A stretch of DNA of 64,000 nucleotides from Flagellimonas oceanensis (GCF_003992595.1 NZ_RZNA01000047.1:1-64000); one strand, 5' to 3'; shown: positions 38,938 to 49,140, counted from the stretch's first letter. The notes: a model not told the origin generated them from the sequence alone. Made by a program: numbers and translations.

Positions 38938-41572
38938 GGGTATCACAAATTCCATACTTGCCGCCCTTATTATCCCACTATTTTTATTTTCAACCCAAGG
39001 TATTGCCCAGGAGACTGATTTTGAAGAAGGCAAGCAATACATTTTGGGAGGCTTGACAGTAACAGGCTTACAAAGCTACAATGAGCAAACCGTGAAGAGT
39101 TACACGGGCTTGCGTGTGGGCCAGCCCATTAAGGTGCCCGGCGATGAAATAAGTGCCGTGATCAAAAAGTTGTGGAACCTTGATCTGTTCAGTAATGTGG
39201 AAATGTATTACACCAACATCGAGGATGACAAAATATTTTTGGAACTGAGCATCACGGAACGCCCCACCTTGAACAACGTTACTGTTTACGGTGTCAAGAA
39301 AAGAAAGGTTGAGGATATTATCGATGACACTGACCTGAAGAAAGGAAAGAAAATAACGGAGAGTTTAATAGCCAACACCAAGAATTACCTTCAGAACAAG
39401 TATAAGAAACAAGGGTTCTTGAATGCCAAAGTAAATATCGCCACCGCTGCGGACACATCAGGTACCAATGTGCAGAACATGGTGATCAATGTGAACAAGG
39501 GCGATAAAGTAAAGATCAAGGACATCAACTTTGTTGGTAACGAAAAGCTGTCCAACAAAAGACTGAGAAAATCCCTTAAAAACACCAAGAAGAAAAAATT
39601 CTATCGTTTCTGGAAAAAGTCAAAATACATTGAGGCCGACTACGAGGAAGATCTTGATAACCTTGTCGATGCCTATGCTGAAAGAGGGTACAGGGATGCC
39701 AGGATATTATCGGATACTTTCGTGAAACTGGATGAGAAAAACATCGAGTTGACCATCAAGGTGGAGGAAGGGGACAGATACTATTTTGGCGACATCGATT
39801 TTGTTGGTAACACCGTATATACCGATAGGATGTTGAGCCAGTACTTGGGCATCAAAAAAGGGGATACGTATAATGGTGTATTGCTCAAAGAGCGTATAGC
39901 GGATGCATCCAAACCAGATGCCGAAGATTTGACCAACCTGTATCAGAACAACGGGTATTTGTTTTCATCGATCAACCCTGTTGAGGTTTCCGCTGTAAAC
40001 GATACCATCGATTTTGAAATAAGGATTATTGAAGGTAAGGAAACTTTCTTGGATCATGTGACGGTCTCAGGTAATGACAAGACCAATGACCATGTGATAT
40101 TTAGGGAAATCAGGACAAGGCCTGGCCAAAAATACAGTAAGGCCAATATTGTAAGGACAATCAGGGAATTGGGCCAACTTGGCTATTTTGATGCCGAGCA
40201 AATCGTACCGGACATCCAAAATCCAAACCCGAATGAGGGGACGGTTGACGTGAATTATAGCCTTGTGGAATCCGGTTCCAGCCAAATTCAGCTCCAGGGA
40301 GGTTTTGGTGGAGGTGGTTTCATCGGGACTTTGGGGCTTTCGTTCAGTAACTTCTCCTTTAGGAACATCTTTAACAAAGAAGCCTATAAGCCCGTGCCCA
40401 TGGGGGATGGTCAAACATTCGCGTTGCGTTTGCAGGCCAGTAGGACCTTTAGGGTATATAGTCTGAATTTCTCCGAACCATGGCTGGGGGGTAAAAAACC
40501 AGTCAGGTTCAATCTGTCCCTATCTAGAACGCAACAGTTCGGAACCAGTTATGGTAGCAATGGGAGATTGGATGTGGACAAGTCCAGGGGTTTCGCCATT
40601 ACAGGTGTTACTGCCGGTTTGGCAAAAAGGGTGCAATGGCCCGATGATTTCTTTACGATTTCACATTCCTTGAGCTATCAGTTGTATGATTTTGACAACT
40701 ACAATAGTGGACTGTTCAACTTCGGTAACGGTAGTTCCAATTCCTTGAGTTATACATTTGGTATCTCTAGAAGTTCTCAAGGACCGAGTAGGATCTTCCC
40801 AACTTCCGGTTCCAACTTTGAACTGACCGCCAAATTCACACCACCGTACTCGCTTTTCAGTAGTAAGGATTTTGCACAGTTGAAGGATGATATAGATGAA
40901 GTGAACACCAGGCTAAGGGAAATAAGGGAACCTACGACTGTAGAGGAGCAGCTTGAGTTCAGTCGACTTCGCGCGGACTTGGAAAGCTTGGAGGAAGAGC
41001 GGTTCAAGTTGTTGGAATACTATAAGGTAAAGTTCAAAGGAGATTGGTATCAAGCGATCATAGGTAAACTTACTTTGCGCACCAATGCCGAGTTTGGGTT
41101 CCTGGGGGCCTACAACCATGATATCGGCGATGTGCCTTTCGAGCGCTTCTATGTTGGGGGCGATGGACTGGGTAACTTTACCCTGGATGGCAGGGACGTG
41201 GTTCAATTGCGAGGTTATGAGAACCAATCATTGACACCTTACTCCGTAAATGCCGTGACCAATAGACTGGAACAGGAAGGGGGAACCATTTACAATAAAT
41301 TCTCATTGGAAATGCGTTATCCACTGACTTTAAAGCCAACAGCTTCCATATATGCACTAACATTTTTGGAAGCAGGTAACGCCTTCAACAATTTTAATGA
41401 CTATAATCCGTTTGAGTTAAAAAGATCTGCCGGAGTGGGGCTACGTATTTTTATGCCGGCATTCGGACTCTTGGGAATTGATTTTGGTTATGGCTTCGAC
41501 AGCGATGCCCGTCCAGGATCTGTAGGGCCAAGTGGATGGCAAACGCACTTCATCATCGGGCAGCAGTTTTAA
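38909..41572 (+). CDS. bamA: Outer membrane protein assembly factor BamA
   Basis: POTRA repeats, C-terminal barrel FGLLGIDFGYGFD...GWQTHFIIGQQF; TTG start overlapping uppS by 29 nt. Confidence 0.96.
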   Translation: MEKRANNLTKGITNSILAALIIPLFLFSTQGIAQETDFEEGKQYILGGLTVTGLQSYNEQTVKSYTGLRVGQPIKVPGDEISAVIKKLWNLDLFSNVEMYYTNIEDDKIFLELSITERPTLNNVTVYGVKKRKVEDIIDDTDLKKGKKITESLIANTKNYLQNKYKKQGFLNAKVNIATAADTSGTNVQNMVINVNKGDKVKIKDINFVGNEKLSNKRLRKSLKNTKKKKFYRFWKKSKYIEADYEEDLDNLVDAYAERGYRDARILSDTFVKLDEKNIELTIKVEEGDRYYFGDIDFVGNTVYTDRMLSQYLGIKKGDTYNGVLLKERIADASKPDAEDLTNLYQNNGYLFSSINPVEVSAVNDTIDFEIRIIEGKETFLDHVTVSGNDKTNDHVIFREIRTRPGQKYSKANIVRTIRELGQLGYFDAEQIVPDIQNPNPNEGTVDVNYSLVESGSSQIQLQGGFGGGGFIGTLGLSFSNFSFRNIFNKEAYKPVPMGDGQTFALRLQASRTFRVYSLNFSEPWLGGKKPVRFNLSLSRTQQFGTSYGSNGRLDVDKSRGFAITGVTAGLAKRVQWPDDFFTISHSLSYQLYDFDNYNSGLFNFGNGSSNSLSYTFGISRSSQGPSRIFPTSGSNFELTAKFTPPYSLFSSKDFAQLKDDIDEVNTRLREIREPTTVEEQLEFSRLRADLESLEEERFKLLEYYKVKFKGDWYQAIIGKLTLRTNAEFGFLGAYNHDIGDVPFERFYVGGDGLGNFTLDGRDVVQLRGYENQSLTPYSVNAVTNRLEQEGGTIYNKFSLEMRYPLTLKPTASIYALTFLEAGNAFNNFNDYNPFELKRSAGVGLRIFMPAFGLLGIDFGYGFDSDARPGSVGPSGWQTHFIIGQQF

Positions 41573-41670
41573 TTTATGGGAAATCGTGTGTTGCTAATTT
41601 GTAAATAGTTCATTTTAAATAAATTAGTAATTTTGGCACGATATTTTCTATGTAAAATGCGGAATCAAAG

Positions 41671-42492
41671 ATGAATACCAAAGTTCTTTTATCAGTAGTT
41701 GTTTTGATGTCATCCCTTTATGGGTTTTCCCAACGGGGAGTGCGCATAGGATATGTGGATATGGAATATATCCTCGAAAATGTGGAGGAGTACAGGGATG
41801 CTACTGAACAGTTGAATGCCAAGGCCCAAAAATGGAAGCAGGAAATCGAGCTGAAGCAAAGCGTCATCGAACAAATGAAAAAGGATTTGATGGCCGAAAA
41901 GGTGCTGTTGACCGATGAACTTATTTTGGAGCGTGAAGAGGAAATCCAGTTGCTCGAAAAGGAAATGTTGGACTATCAACAAGACCGTTTTGGTCCACAA
42001 GGGGATTTGGTGCTGCAAAAACAAGTGTTGATACAGCCCATACAAGACCAAGTGTTCAACGAAGTACAAAAAATCGGAGCCAATAAAAGATACGATTTTA
42101 TTTTTGATAAATCCGCAGATGTTGTAATGTTGTACTCCGAAAAAAGACACGATATCAGTGACTTGGTTTTAAGGGAGATAGGGCGCACCAGAAAAATCAG
42201 TGCATCCAACAAAAAGCAGCAGGAGCAAAGCCGTCTTGAGCAGTTCAAAGAGGAAGAGGACCAAATCAGTGACGCGCTCAAGGAAAGACAGGAGCAAGCG
42301 GCTGAAGCCCAAGAAGAGCGGGAAAAGGCGGCAGAGGAACGAAGGTCGGAAAAGCTGAAAGAACGCGAAGAGCGTAAAAAAGCATACGAAGAACGAAGAA
42401 AAAAATTATTGGAAGAGCGCGAAGCCAAGAGAAAAGCCAAATTGGAAGAACGAAAAAAAGCGCAGGAACAACAAAAGGATTCAATAGGATAG
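41671..42492 (+). CDS. OmpH/Skp family chaperone with long charged C-terminal extension
   Basis: Signal peptide; IGYVDMEYILENVEEYRDATEQLNAKAQKW; C-terminal ER/K-rich tail. Confidence 0.9.
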   Translation: MNTKVLLSVVVLMSSLYGFSQRGVRIGYVDMEYILENVEEYRDATEQLNAKAQKWKQEIELKQSVIEQMKKDLMAEKVLLTDELILEREEEIQLLEKEMLDYQQDRFGPQGDLVLQKQVLIQPIQDQVFNEVQKIGANKRYDFIFDKSADVVMLYSEKRHDISDLVLREIGRTRKISASNKKQQEQSRLEQFKEEEDQISDALKERQEQAAEAQEEREKAAEERRSEKLKEREERKKAYEERRKKLLEEREAKRKAKLEERKKAQEQQKDSIG

Positions 42493-42541
42493 ATTATATT
42501 GAAACACTAAATTTAAAAGTCAAAAAGTAACGTTGAGAATC

Positions 42542-43051
42542 ATGAAAAATGTAAAAAGGATTGCTGTAGCCCTAGTATTGTTTGTTGCGGCTACGGGTTT
42601 TGTAAATGCACAGAGCAAGGTTGCACATATCAATGTCCAGCAACTATTGTCTGAAATGCCGGAGATGAAGGCTGCACAAGCTGAATTGAAGAAATTACAG
42701 GAAACGTACCAAGCGGATATCCAAGGCTCCATGACAGAGCTTCAAAACAAGTATACCCAATACGAAAACGAAGCAACTTCCAAAACAAGGGAGGAAAACG
42801 AACAAAGAGCCATTGAGCTTCAGGGATTCCAGAAAAACATCGAAGACGCCCAACAAAAGGCTATGCAGGATATGCAAAAGAAACAGCAGGAATTGTTCGC
42901 TCCAATTTCTGATAAAGCCAAAGCAGCCATCGAAAAAGTGGCGGCAGCCGAAGGGTATGACTATGTTATCGATGCCAGCCCAGGGTTGAGCTTGATCGTG
43001 GCCAAAGGAAAAGACCTTTTGCCAGCTGTAAAGCAAGAGCTTGGTTTCTAA
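42542..43051 (+). CDS. OmpH/Skp family outer membrane protein chaperone
   Basis: KVAHINVQQLLSEMPEMKAAQAELKKLQETYQADIQGS; typical Skp. Confidence 0.93.
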   Translation: MKNVKRIAVALVLFVAATGFVNAQSKVAHINVQQLLSEMPEMKAAQAELKKLQETYQADIQGSMTELQNKYTQYENEATSKTREENEQRAIELQGFQKNIEDAQQKAMQDMQKKQQELFAPISDKAKAAIEKVAAAEGYDYVIDASPGLSLIVAKGKDLLPAVKQELGF

Positions 43052-43070
43052 ACCGCGATTTACAATATGC

Positions 43071-43104
43071 AAAAAGCCGCTTTTATTAAAAGCGGCTTTT
43101 TTTT
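43071..43104 (+). terminator. Terminator after skp genes
   Basis: AAAAAGCCGCTTTT-att-AAAAGCGGCTTTTTTTT. Confidence 0.92.
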
Positions 43105-43137
43105 ATGCCATAAAAATTCAAGGCACTATTTTTAATC

Positions 43138-43917
43138 ATGCAAAAACCAATAGGCATTTTTGACTCGGGAGTTGGGGGTACATCCATTTGGAAGGAAGTG
43201 GCCAAGATGCTCCCCCATGAGCATACCATTTATCTGGCCGATAGTGCCAATGCCCCTTATGGGGAAAAATCAAAAGAAGAGATTCTACGCCTTAGTATAA
43301 AGAACACGGAGCATCTGCTCGGTCGTGGGTGTAAAATTGTTCTGGTGGCCTGTAACACTGCCACAACAAACGCCATAGACCATCTCCGTTCCCATTACGA
43401 TGTACCGTTCATTGGCATCGAGCCCGCTATAAAGCCTGCCGCATTGCATACCAAAACAAAAAAAGTCGGAGTGTTGGCCACCAAGGGCACCCTCTCCAGT
43501 GGTTTGTTCCACAATACCTCTAAACTTTATGCGGAAGGAATTACCGTATTGGAACAAGAAGGTAAGGGATTGGTGGAACTTATTGAAGCGGGTAAGGTTC
43601 AATCCGAAAAGATGAAACAGCTATTGAGCGGTTTCTTACAACCGATGCTTGATGAAAATATGGATTGTCTGGTGCTTGGGTGTACCCATTACCCATACTT
43701 GATGCCTGTTTTGAAAGAGATACTTCCGGAACACATCAACATTATAGATTCAGGGGAGGCCGTAGCGCGACAGACCAAAGCCGTATTGGAGCAAAACAAC
43801 ATGCTTTCGGATTTTCATGGCGAACCAGAACATATCTTTTGCACCAATGCCGATGTTGTGGTCCTCAAAGATTTGATCAATCGATCCACCGCAAAAGTAT
43901 CTTATCTGGATTTCTAG
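43138..43917 (+). CDS. murI: Glutamate racemase
   Basis: IGIFDSGVGGTSIWKEV; LVACNTATTNAID; CLVLGCTHYPYL. Confidence 0.97.
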   Translation: MQKPIGIFDSGVGGTSIWKEVAKMLPHEHTIYLADSANAPYGEKSKEEILRLSIKNTEHLLGRGCKIVLVACNTATTNAIDHLRSHYDVPFIGIEPAIKPAALHTKTKKVGVLATKGTLSSGLFHNTSKLYAEGITVLEQEGKGLVELIEAGKVQSEKMKQLLSGFLQPMLDENMDCLVLGCTHYPYLMPVLKEILPEHINIIDSGEAVARQTKAVLEQNNMLSDFHGEPEHIFCTNADVVVLKDLINRSTAKVSYLDF

Positions 43918-43958
43918 TGGAATGAACTGTCTTTTCCGTGAAAACGGGAATCCAAAAC

Positions 43959-44450
43959 CTATTTTCTTCGGTAAGTCAGGTACGTAAAGTCATATTTGTG
44001 CCTATCATCCTTTGGATGATGTTCCTCATTTACCAATTCCCACTGTTCCTCATCGATTTCAGGGAAAAAGGCATCTGCTTCAAAACTCCCATGGACACGG
44101 GTCAATTCAATGTCCGTAGCCCGGTCCATCGACTGTTTGTAGATTTCCCCACCACCGATGATAAATGCCGTCTCGTTGTTTTCCACCAAAGCAATGGCAT
44201 CCGCCAATGAGTGTACAATGGTGCAGGGGAACTTAGGGGTGTAATCCTCGTCCCGGGTTATGGCAATGTGAGAACGGTTGGGCAATGGTTTGGGAAAGCT
44301 CTCCAAGGTCTTTCTGCCCATAATGATCTTATGCCCCGAAGTAAGGCTTTTAAAGCGTTTGAAATCATCAGGCAGATGCCAAACCAAGTCGTTGTCCTTG
44401 CCAAGGGCATTGTTTTCGGCCGCAGCCGCAATAATGATCAATTTTCTCAT
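43959..44450 (-). CDS. folA: Dihydrofolate reductase
   Basis: IAAAAENNALGKDNDLVWHLPDDFKRFKSLTSGHKIIMGRKTLES; FIIGGGEIYKQ. Confidence 0.97.
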   Translation of the reverse strand: MRKLIIIAAAAENNALGKDNDLVWHLPDDFKRFKSLTSGHKIIMGRKTLESFPKPLPNRSHIAITRDEDYTPKFPCTIVHSLADAIALVENNETAFIIGGGEIYKQSMDRATDIELTRVHGSFEADAFFPEIDEEQWELVNEEHHPKDDRHKYDFTYLTYRRK

Positions 44451-44839
44451 TGATCTTTTTTTTTATTGATCTTGGAAAGGGGAAAGTCTGTTTCTATTTC
44501 CTTTTGGATCTCGCCGATGCGTTCTTTTTGCAACTTTACCAATCGCTCACGTTGTTCACGCTCCCAATTTTGCCCCATAAACTTGTGGGTCACAAAAACA
44601 TTGACCAGGTGGAGAATCAGTAAAAAGGCCCAGCCCAGTACGATCCAAATGGACCAATCATAGGTTTCCCCGTACTTGAGGACCTTATTGGCGAGAATCA
44701 AAAAAATACTACCGATCAAGAAAATCACAAAGTGGGAGAACAGCCTTTTCTTTTGTTTGATGCGTTTATGGGCATTCTCCAAAAGTTCGTGCTGCTGCAA
44801 ATCTATTTCCGACTTCTTCTTTTTACCAAATGACAACAT
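44447..44839 (-). CDS. 2TM domain-containing protein
   Basis: MLSFGKKKK...AHKRIKQKKRLFSHFVIFLIGSIFLILANKVL; two TM helices; 4-nt ATGA overlap with folA. Confidence 0.85.
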   Translation of the reverse strand: MLSFGKKKKSEIDLQQHELLENAHKRIKQKKRLFSHFVIFLIGSIFLILANKVLKYGETYDWSIWIVLGWAFLLILHLVNVFVTHKFMGQNWEREQRERLVKLQKERIGEIQKEIETDFPLSKINKKKDQ

Positions 44840-44893
44840 GGAATGGCTATCTTTATCAACAAAGATAACTGAATTGTATCCAAAAATCCCGAT

Positions 44894-45985
44894 ATGCAAA
44901 CCCTAAGAAAAAAATTCCCCGTGCTCAATCAATCCATATATGCCAATACCGCATCCGCGGGACTTTTGAGCGAAGATCTGATGGAGTGGCGCCAAGGGCA
45001 CGACCTGGATTACCTTGTTGGCGGAAGTGAGATGAAAAACAAAGGGTTCGCCCATATGCCCGAGATCAAGAAAACCGTTGGGAAGTTCTTCAATTGCAAA
45101 GCGGAAAATGTGGCCTTGGTGCCCAATTTCAGTTTGGGGTTCAATCTGCTCTTGGAAGGATTGCCAAAGGATAAAAAGGTACTGCTCGTTAATAAGGACT
45201 ATCCAAGTGTCAACTGGCCATTTGAGACGCGGAATTTTAAGCGGGACTATGTGGATGCCGATCAGCACATGGAAGCAAATATCCATGCCAAGGTTAAAAA
45301 AGGAGACATTGATATACTCGCACTCAGTCTGGTGCAGTGGGTGGATGGGGTTCGAATTGACTTTGACTTCCTGAAAGATTTGAAAAAGGAATTCCCCGAC
45401 CTGATGATTCTTGCCGATGGCACCCAGTATTGTGGTACGGAGCCGTTTGATTTTGAAGCTTCGGGAATCGATATCTTGGGAACCAGTGCCTACAAATGGA
45501 TGCTGGCCGGTTATGGGAACGGTTTTTTTATGGTAAAGGAAGGGGTAAAGGGGCAGTTTGAACTTCGGGGTATCGGAAATGGCTCTGTGGACAACGATGC
45601 ATCCAAGCGTAACAGCATCACTTTTTGTAAGTTTTTGGAACCAGGTCATCTGGATTCCCTCAATTTTGGAAGCTTGGAGTTCGCCGTTAAATTTCTGGAT
45701 GAGATAGGGGTGGACAATGTACAGGCACAACTCCAAAAACTATCAAAAAAGGCGCTATCTGCTTTTTCGGAACTCGATTTATTGCAGCCCGCTGTTACCA
45801 AAAGAAAACAACATAGCACCATATTTAATGTTAAGGGAGACGATAAGCTCTTCAATAAACTTGCCGAGGAAAATGTGGTGGCCTCGCCACGGGGCGGAGG
45901 TATTCGGTTAAGCTTTCATTTTTACAATACCGAAGAGGAAATAGATGTTGTTGCAACACTTCTAAAACGCTGGGGTTCAAACTAA
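44894..45985 (+). CDS. Class V aminotransferase (PLP-dependent)
   Basis: IYANTASAGLLSEDL; LADGTQYCGTEPFDFEASGIDILGTSAYKWMLAGYGNGFF (PLP lysine region). Confidence 0.9.
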   Translation: MQTLRKKFPVLNQSIYANTASAGLLSEDLMEWRQGHDLDYLVGGSEMKNKGFAHMPEIKKTVGKFFNCKAENVALVPNFSLGFNLLLEGLPKDKKVLLVNKDYPSVNWPFETRNFKRDYVDADQHMEANIHAKVKKGDIDILALSLVQWVDGVRIDFDFLKDLKKEFPDLMILADGTQYCGTEPFDFEASGIDILGTSAYKWMLAGYGNGFFMVKEGVKGQFELRGIGNGSVDNDASKRNSITFCKFLEPGHLDSLNFGSLEFAVKFLDEIGVDNVQAQLQKLSKKALSAFSELDLLQPAVTKRKQHSTIFNVKGDDKLFNKLAEENVVASPRGGGIRLSFHFYNTEEEIDVVATLLKRWGSN

Positions 45986-46042
45986 TAATTGGCAAAAAAC
46001 ACTGATTTTATTTACTAAAAGTGATCTTGGGGTTAGGTGGAT

Positions 46043-46059
46043 TTTATCAAATTGATAAA
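46043..46059. promoter_or_regulatory. 17-bp palindrome TTTATCAA-A-TTGATAAA upstream of glycogen-binding-domain gene
   Basis: Perfect 8-bp arms; about 70 bp upstream of the 46130 start. Confidence 0.35.
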
Positions 46060-46129
46060 TCGATTCTAACTTATTGTAAATAAATGGTTTTATGTATTGT
46101 TTTGTACTGAAATTAAAATTTTTGGTACC

Positions 46130-46426
46130 ATGGCAATTAAAAAACAATACCTGAAAAGCAAGCCTGTTTGCAAAGTTACTTTTACAGTTCCTGCAGATGA
46201 GGCCAAAACGGTTGCTGTAGTGGGGGACTTCAACAAATGGAACCCTAAAAAGAGCACATTGAAGAAATTGAAGAACGGAACCTTTAAGGGAACCTTCGAC
46301 TTACCTGTGGAGAACAGTTACGAGTTTAGATATTTGATTGACGGCAATTATACCAATGATGGTGAGGCGGATCGTTACCAATGGAACGACTACGCTGGCA
46401 CCGAAAATGCCGTATTGGAAGTTTAA
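46130..46426 (+). CDS. Stand-alone isoamylase early-set / CBM48-like domain protein
   Basis: CKVTFTVPADEAKTVAVVGDFNKWNPKKSTLKKLKNGTFKGTFDLPVENSYEFRYLIDGNYTNDGEADRY. Confidence 0.92.
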   Translation: MAIKKQYLKSKPVCKVTFTVPADEAKTVAVVGDFNKWNPKKSTLKKLKNGTFKGTFDLPVENSYEFRYLIDGNYTNDGEADRYQWNDYAGTENAVLEV

Positions 46427-46436
46427 AAACACAATT

Positions 46437-46473
46437 CGCCATCAGTTAGTCCCAAAGCTGGTGGCGGTTTTTT
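46437..46473 (+). terminator. Terminator after CBM48-like gene
   Basis: CGCCATCAG...CTGGTGGCG stem followed by GTTTTTTC. Confidence 0.8.
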
Positions 46474-46491
46474 CATGACTTTGCCAGTTTA

Positions 46492-46860
46492 TCAATCCTC
46501 TACCAAAGAAATACTGAGCTGTCCATATTCCCAACCACCGTCCTCGGCATCTATTTGATAGGTGTAATAACCGCTGCCCAGGGTTGATTCTCCAACATAA
46601 TCTATAGGTTGGAGAATATACATTTTGCCATTTATTTCCAGTTCAACATAGGCATACCGATAAGCTTTTGTGACCATTTGGTATTCCGAAACCTTACCGG
46701 TACCCAAGTTCCCATAGTCTAAAGGATCGTTCGAAATACGAACGATGATATTTTCATAGTTGTGGGCACTCACATTTTCCAATCGGATATAAACTTCAGC
46801 ATCATCGCCTGAAGAACATCCAACGGCCAACAAAAGCATTAGGAAGAACAGTTTTTTCAT
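46492..46860 (-). CDS. Small hypothetical lipoprotein
   Basis: MKKLFFLMLLLAVGCSSGDD lipobox; no recognised domain. Confidence 0.7.
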   Translation of the reverse strand: MKKLFFLMLLLAVGCSSGDDAEVYIRLENVSAHNYENIIVRISNDPLDYGNLGTGKVSEYQMVTKAYRYAYVELEINGKMYILQPIDYVGESTLGSGYYTYQIDAEDGGWEYGQLSISLVED

Positions 46861-46935
46861 GGCATCGCTTTTCTGTTAGATGATTTCTTGATGCAATGGT
46901 TGCTCTGACTATCTACGGTTTAGGCATCGATCGAA

Positions 46936-47364
46936 TCATTTGGTCCAATAATCCACAACCGTTACATCCGCAATGTGGGGGCCTGCAATGTCCCCAAATG
47001 CAACATGGTCTGGGTGGGTAAGATAGGTGTCACGGTCTTCTTCGCTGCTAAAGGTTAAAAAGAAACAATGGGTAAGTCCTTTGTTCAGGTTTTCAGGGCT
47101 GTTGTTCGTGCCCCATTCGTAACCCTTGATTTCGGAAATTTTTGATGGCAGGGCATTGAAAGCCTCTTCCACTTGCTGAATATCTTCTTCGGAAGAAGTC
47201 TCCTTGAATTTGAACAATACCACATGGCGTAGTTGAGGTCGTGCTGTTTCTTCTGATTTTTCCGTGCTTGCTACCTCCTGTTTTACGGTGGTTTCTTTTT
47301 TGGGTTGTTCGCCGCAGCTGGCGAATAATAGTGTGGCGAATATTCCGATGATGGTTGGTTTCAT
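46936..47364 (-). CDS. Dabb family (stress-responsive A/B barrel) lipoprotein
   Basis: LRHVVLFKFKETSSEEDIQQVEEAFNALPSKISEIKGYEWGTNNSPENLNKGLTHCFFLTF. Confidence 0.9.
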   Translation of the reverse strand: MKPTIIGIFATLLFASCGEQPKKETTVKQEVASTEKSEETARPQLRHVVLFKFKETSSEEDIQQVEEAFNALPSKISEIKGYEWGTNNSPENLNKGLTHCFFLTFSSEEDRDTYLTHPDHVAFGDIAGPHIADVTVVDYWTK

Positions 47365-47448
47365 GGCTTATTGGTTAACATTGATTTGAGTCAAATGTAC
47401 GATTTTGAATAGATTAATATTGTTTCTATTGTTCCCCTGGCCTTTAGC

Positions 47449-47523
47449 GTCACCCTGAACTTGTTTCAGGGTCTCAGAAGGGTTGCTATAATTTGATGAG
47501 ATGCTGAGACAGGTTCAGCATGA
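47449..47523. repeat. REP-like element with two inverted, internally palindromic units
   Basis: GTCACCCTGAACTTGTTTCAGGGTCTCA ... TGAGATGCTGAGACAGGTTCAGCATGA; second unit is a diverged reverse complement of the first. Confidence 0.8.
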
Positions 47524-47635
47524 TGTATGGTTGTTTTTTATTTAAGGAAAGGCGCCTTTTCCCGAAGGGAAATTCAAAATGTGGCAGCGGCGTTGCGGGG
47601 GGGTAGGTAACAGGTGTTTTTAATCAAACAGACAA

Positions 47636-48292
47636 TCAAATTTTTAAAATACCCCTATCGAATGCATTAAAATGGGTTATGATTGGGAGTTCGAAACCAG
47701 AGTAATCGGAGTTGGTCGAGTTTACAATAATCACATGTCCCACTTTGCAATTAAGGGCTGCCTGTACTCCAGAGTGCGAGTCCTCAAAAATAATGGACTC
47801 TGCTTTGTCCACATTCAGCCTTTCGATCGCCCGGTCAAATAGATCAGGGTGTGGTTTACCTTTTACGGTACCATCATTATGGACAATATGGTCTTCGGTA
47901 AAATAATCCAAGAGATTGAATTTGTCCATAAAAAAGTCCACATTGGATTTTCCTGATGCCGTGGCAATGGCCATGGGTATGTTGTTTGATTTCAAATAAT
48001 CCAATAGGTCCAGTGCACCAGGTGCCAATACCATTTCGTGCTTAAGGCACTCATTGCGGTACAGTACCTCCTTTTCCTCGGAATAGTGGTGGACTTCTTC
48101 ATCGCTCAATTCTCGTTTAAACAATATTTCGAGAGTGTCCTTCCCGTTTCTGCCGTGTATGTATTCCCTTTTTTCTTCTTTGGTCAAGGGGATGTTGTAT
48201 GCCGCTAGATACTCGTCCCAAGATTTTTCTTGGTATTCGGAATCCCAAAACAACGTACCATTAAAGTCAAAAATCACTCCGCCTTTTTTCAT
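47636..48292 (-). CDS. HAD family hydrolase (beta-phosphoglucomutase-like)
   Basis: GVIFDFNGTLFWDSEYQEKSW; IATASGKSNVDFF; IIFEDSHSGVQAALNC. Confidence 0.93.
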   Translation of the reverse strand: MKKGGVIFDFNGTLFWDSEYQEKSWDEYLAAYNIPLTKEEKREYIHGRNGKDTLEILFKRELSDEEVHHYSEEKEVLYRNECLKHEMVLAPGALDLLDYLKSNNIPMAIATASGKSNVDFFMDKFNLLDYFTEDHIVHNDGTVKGKPHPDLFDRAIERLNVDKAESIIFEDSHSGVQAALNCKVGHVIIVNSTNSDYSGFELPIITHFNAFDRGILKI

Positions 48293-48315
48293 GATATTGT
48301 AAGTTGAAGGACTCT

Positions 48316-49140
48316 TTAAACTGCCACAACACCCTTAATATGTGGATGTGGGGCATAGTTCAACAGCTCAAAATCATCAAAGGTAAAGTCAAAAATGTCC
48401 TTTACTTCAGGGTTCAATTTCATGGTGGGCAAGGGGCGAGGGTCACGGCTCAATTGCAGTTCCACCTGCTCCATGTGGTTGTTGTAAATATGTGCATCAC
48501 CAAAGGTGTGTATAAACTCCCCGGGTTGGTAGCCACAGACTTGGGCCATCATTAAGGTAAACAAAGCGTAAGAGGCAATGTTGAACGGCACGCCCAAAAA
48601 GATGTCTGCACTACGCTGGTACAATTGGCAGGAAAGTTTGCCATCCGACACATAAAACTGGAAAAAGGCATGGCAGGGTGGGAGAGCGGCCTTTCCGTTG
48701 GCCACATTTTCCGAAAATGACACGGAGGTGTCGGGCATCACGCTCGGGTTCCATGCGGAAACAAGCATTCTACGGCTATTTGGGTTATTTTTCAAGGTTT
48801 CCACCACTTCCTTGATCTGGTCGATTTCTTCACTGTTCCAGTTCCGCCATTGATGTCCATACACAGGACCCAGGTCGCCGTTTTCATCGGCCCATTCATT
48901 CCAGATGCGTACACCGTTCTCTTGTAGATAAGCAACATTGGTGTCCCCTTTTAAAAACCATAACAATTCATGGACAATGGATTTAAGGTGTAATTTCTTG
49001 GTCGTTACCATGGGGAATCCCTCGGAGAGGTCGAACCGCATTTGATAGCCAAAAACGCTCAAGGTTCCTGTTCCCGTGCGGTCCCCTTTTTGGTTCCCGT
49101 GTTCCAATACATACTTCAAAAGGTCGTGGTACTGTTTCAT
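48316..49140 (-). CDS. thyA: Thymidylate synthase
   Basis: [53 protein letters not shown]. Confidence 0.98.
   Translation of the reverse strand: MKQYHDLLKYVLEHGNQKGDRTGTGTLSVFGYQMRFDLSEGFPMVTTKKLHLKSIVHELLWFLKGDTNVAYLQENGVRIWNEWADENGDLGPVYGHQWRNWNSEEIDQIKEVVETLKNNPNSRRMLVSAWNPSVMPDTSVSFSENVANGKAALPPCHAFFQFYVSDGKLSCQLYQRSADIFLGVPFNIASYALFTLMMAQVCGYQPGEFIHTFGDAHIYNNHMEQVELQLSRDPRPLPTMKLNPEVKDIFDFTFDDFELLNYAPHPHIKGVVAV

Noticed and set aside
41598-41635. TTTG ... TAATTTTG promoter for the skp gene
   Set aside because: -7 element fits but the -33/-7 spacing of 26 bp is too long for the consensus; not reported as a confident promoter
44903-45736. 277-aa minus-strand ORF antisense to the class V aminotransferase
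   Set aside because: Shadow ORF of a well-supported PLP enzyme; no family resemblance
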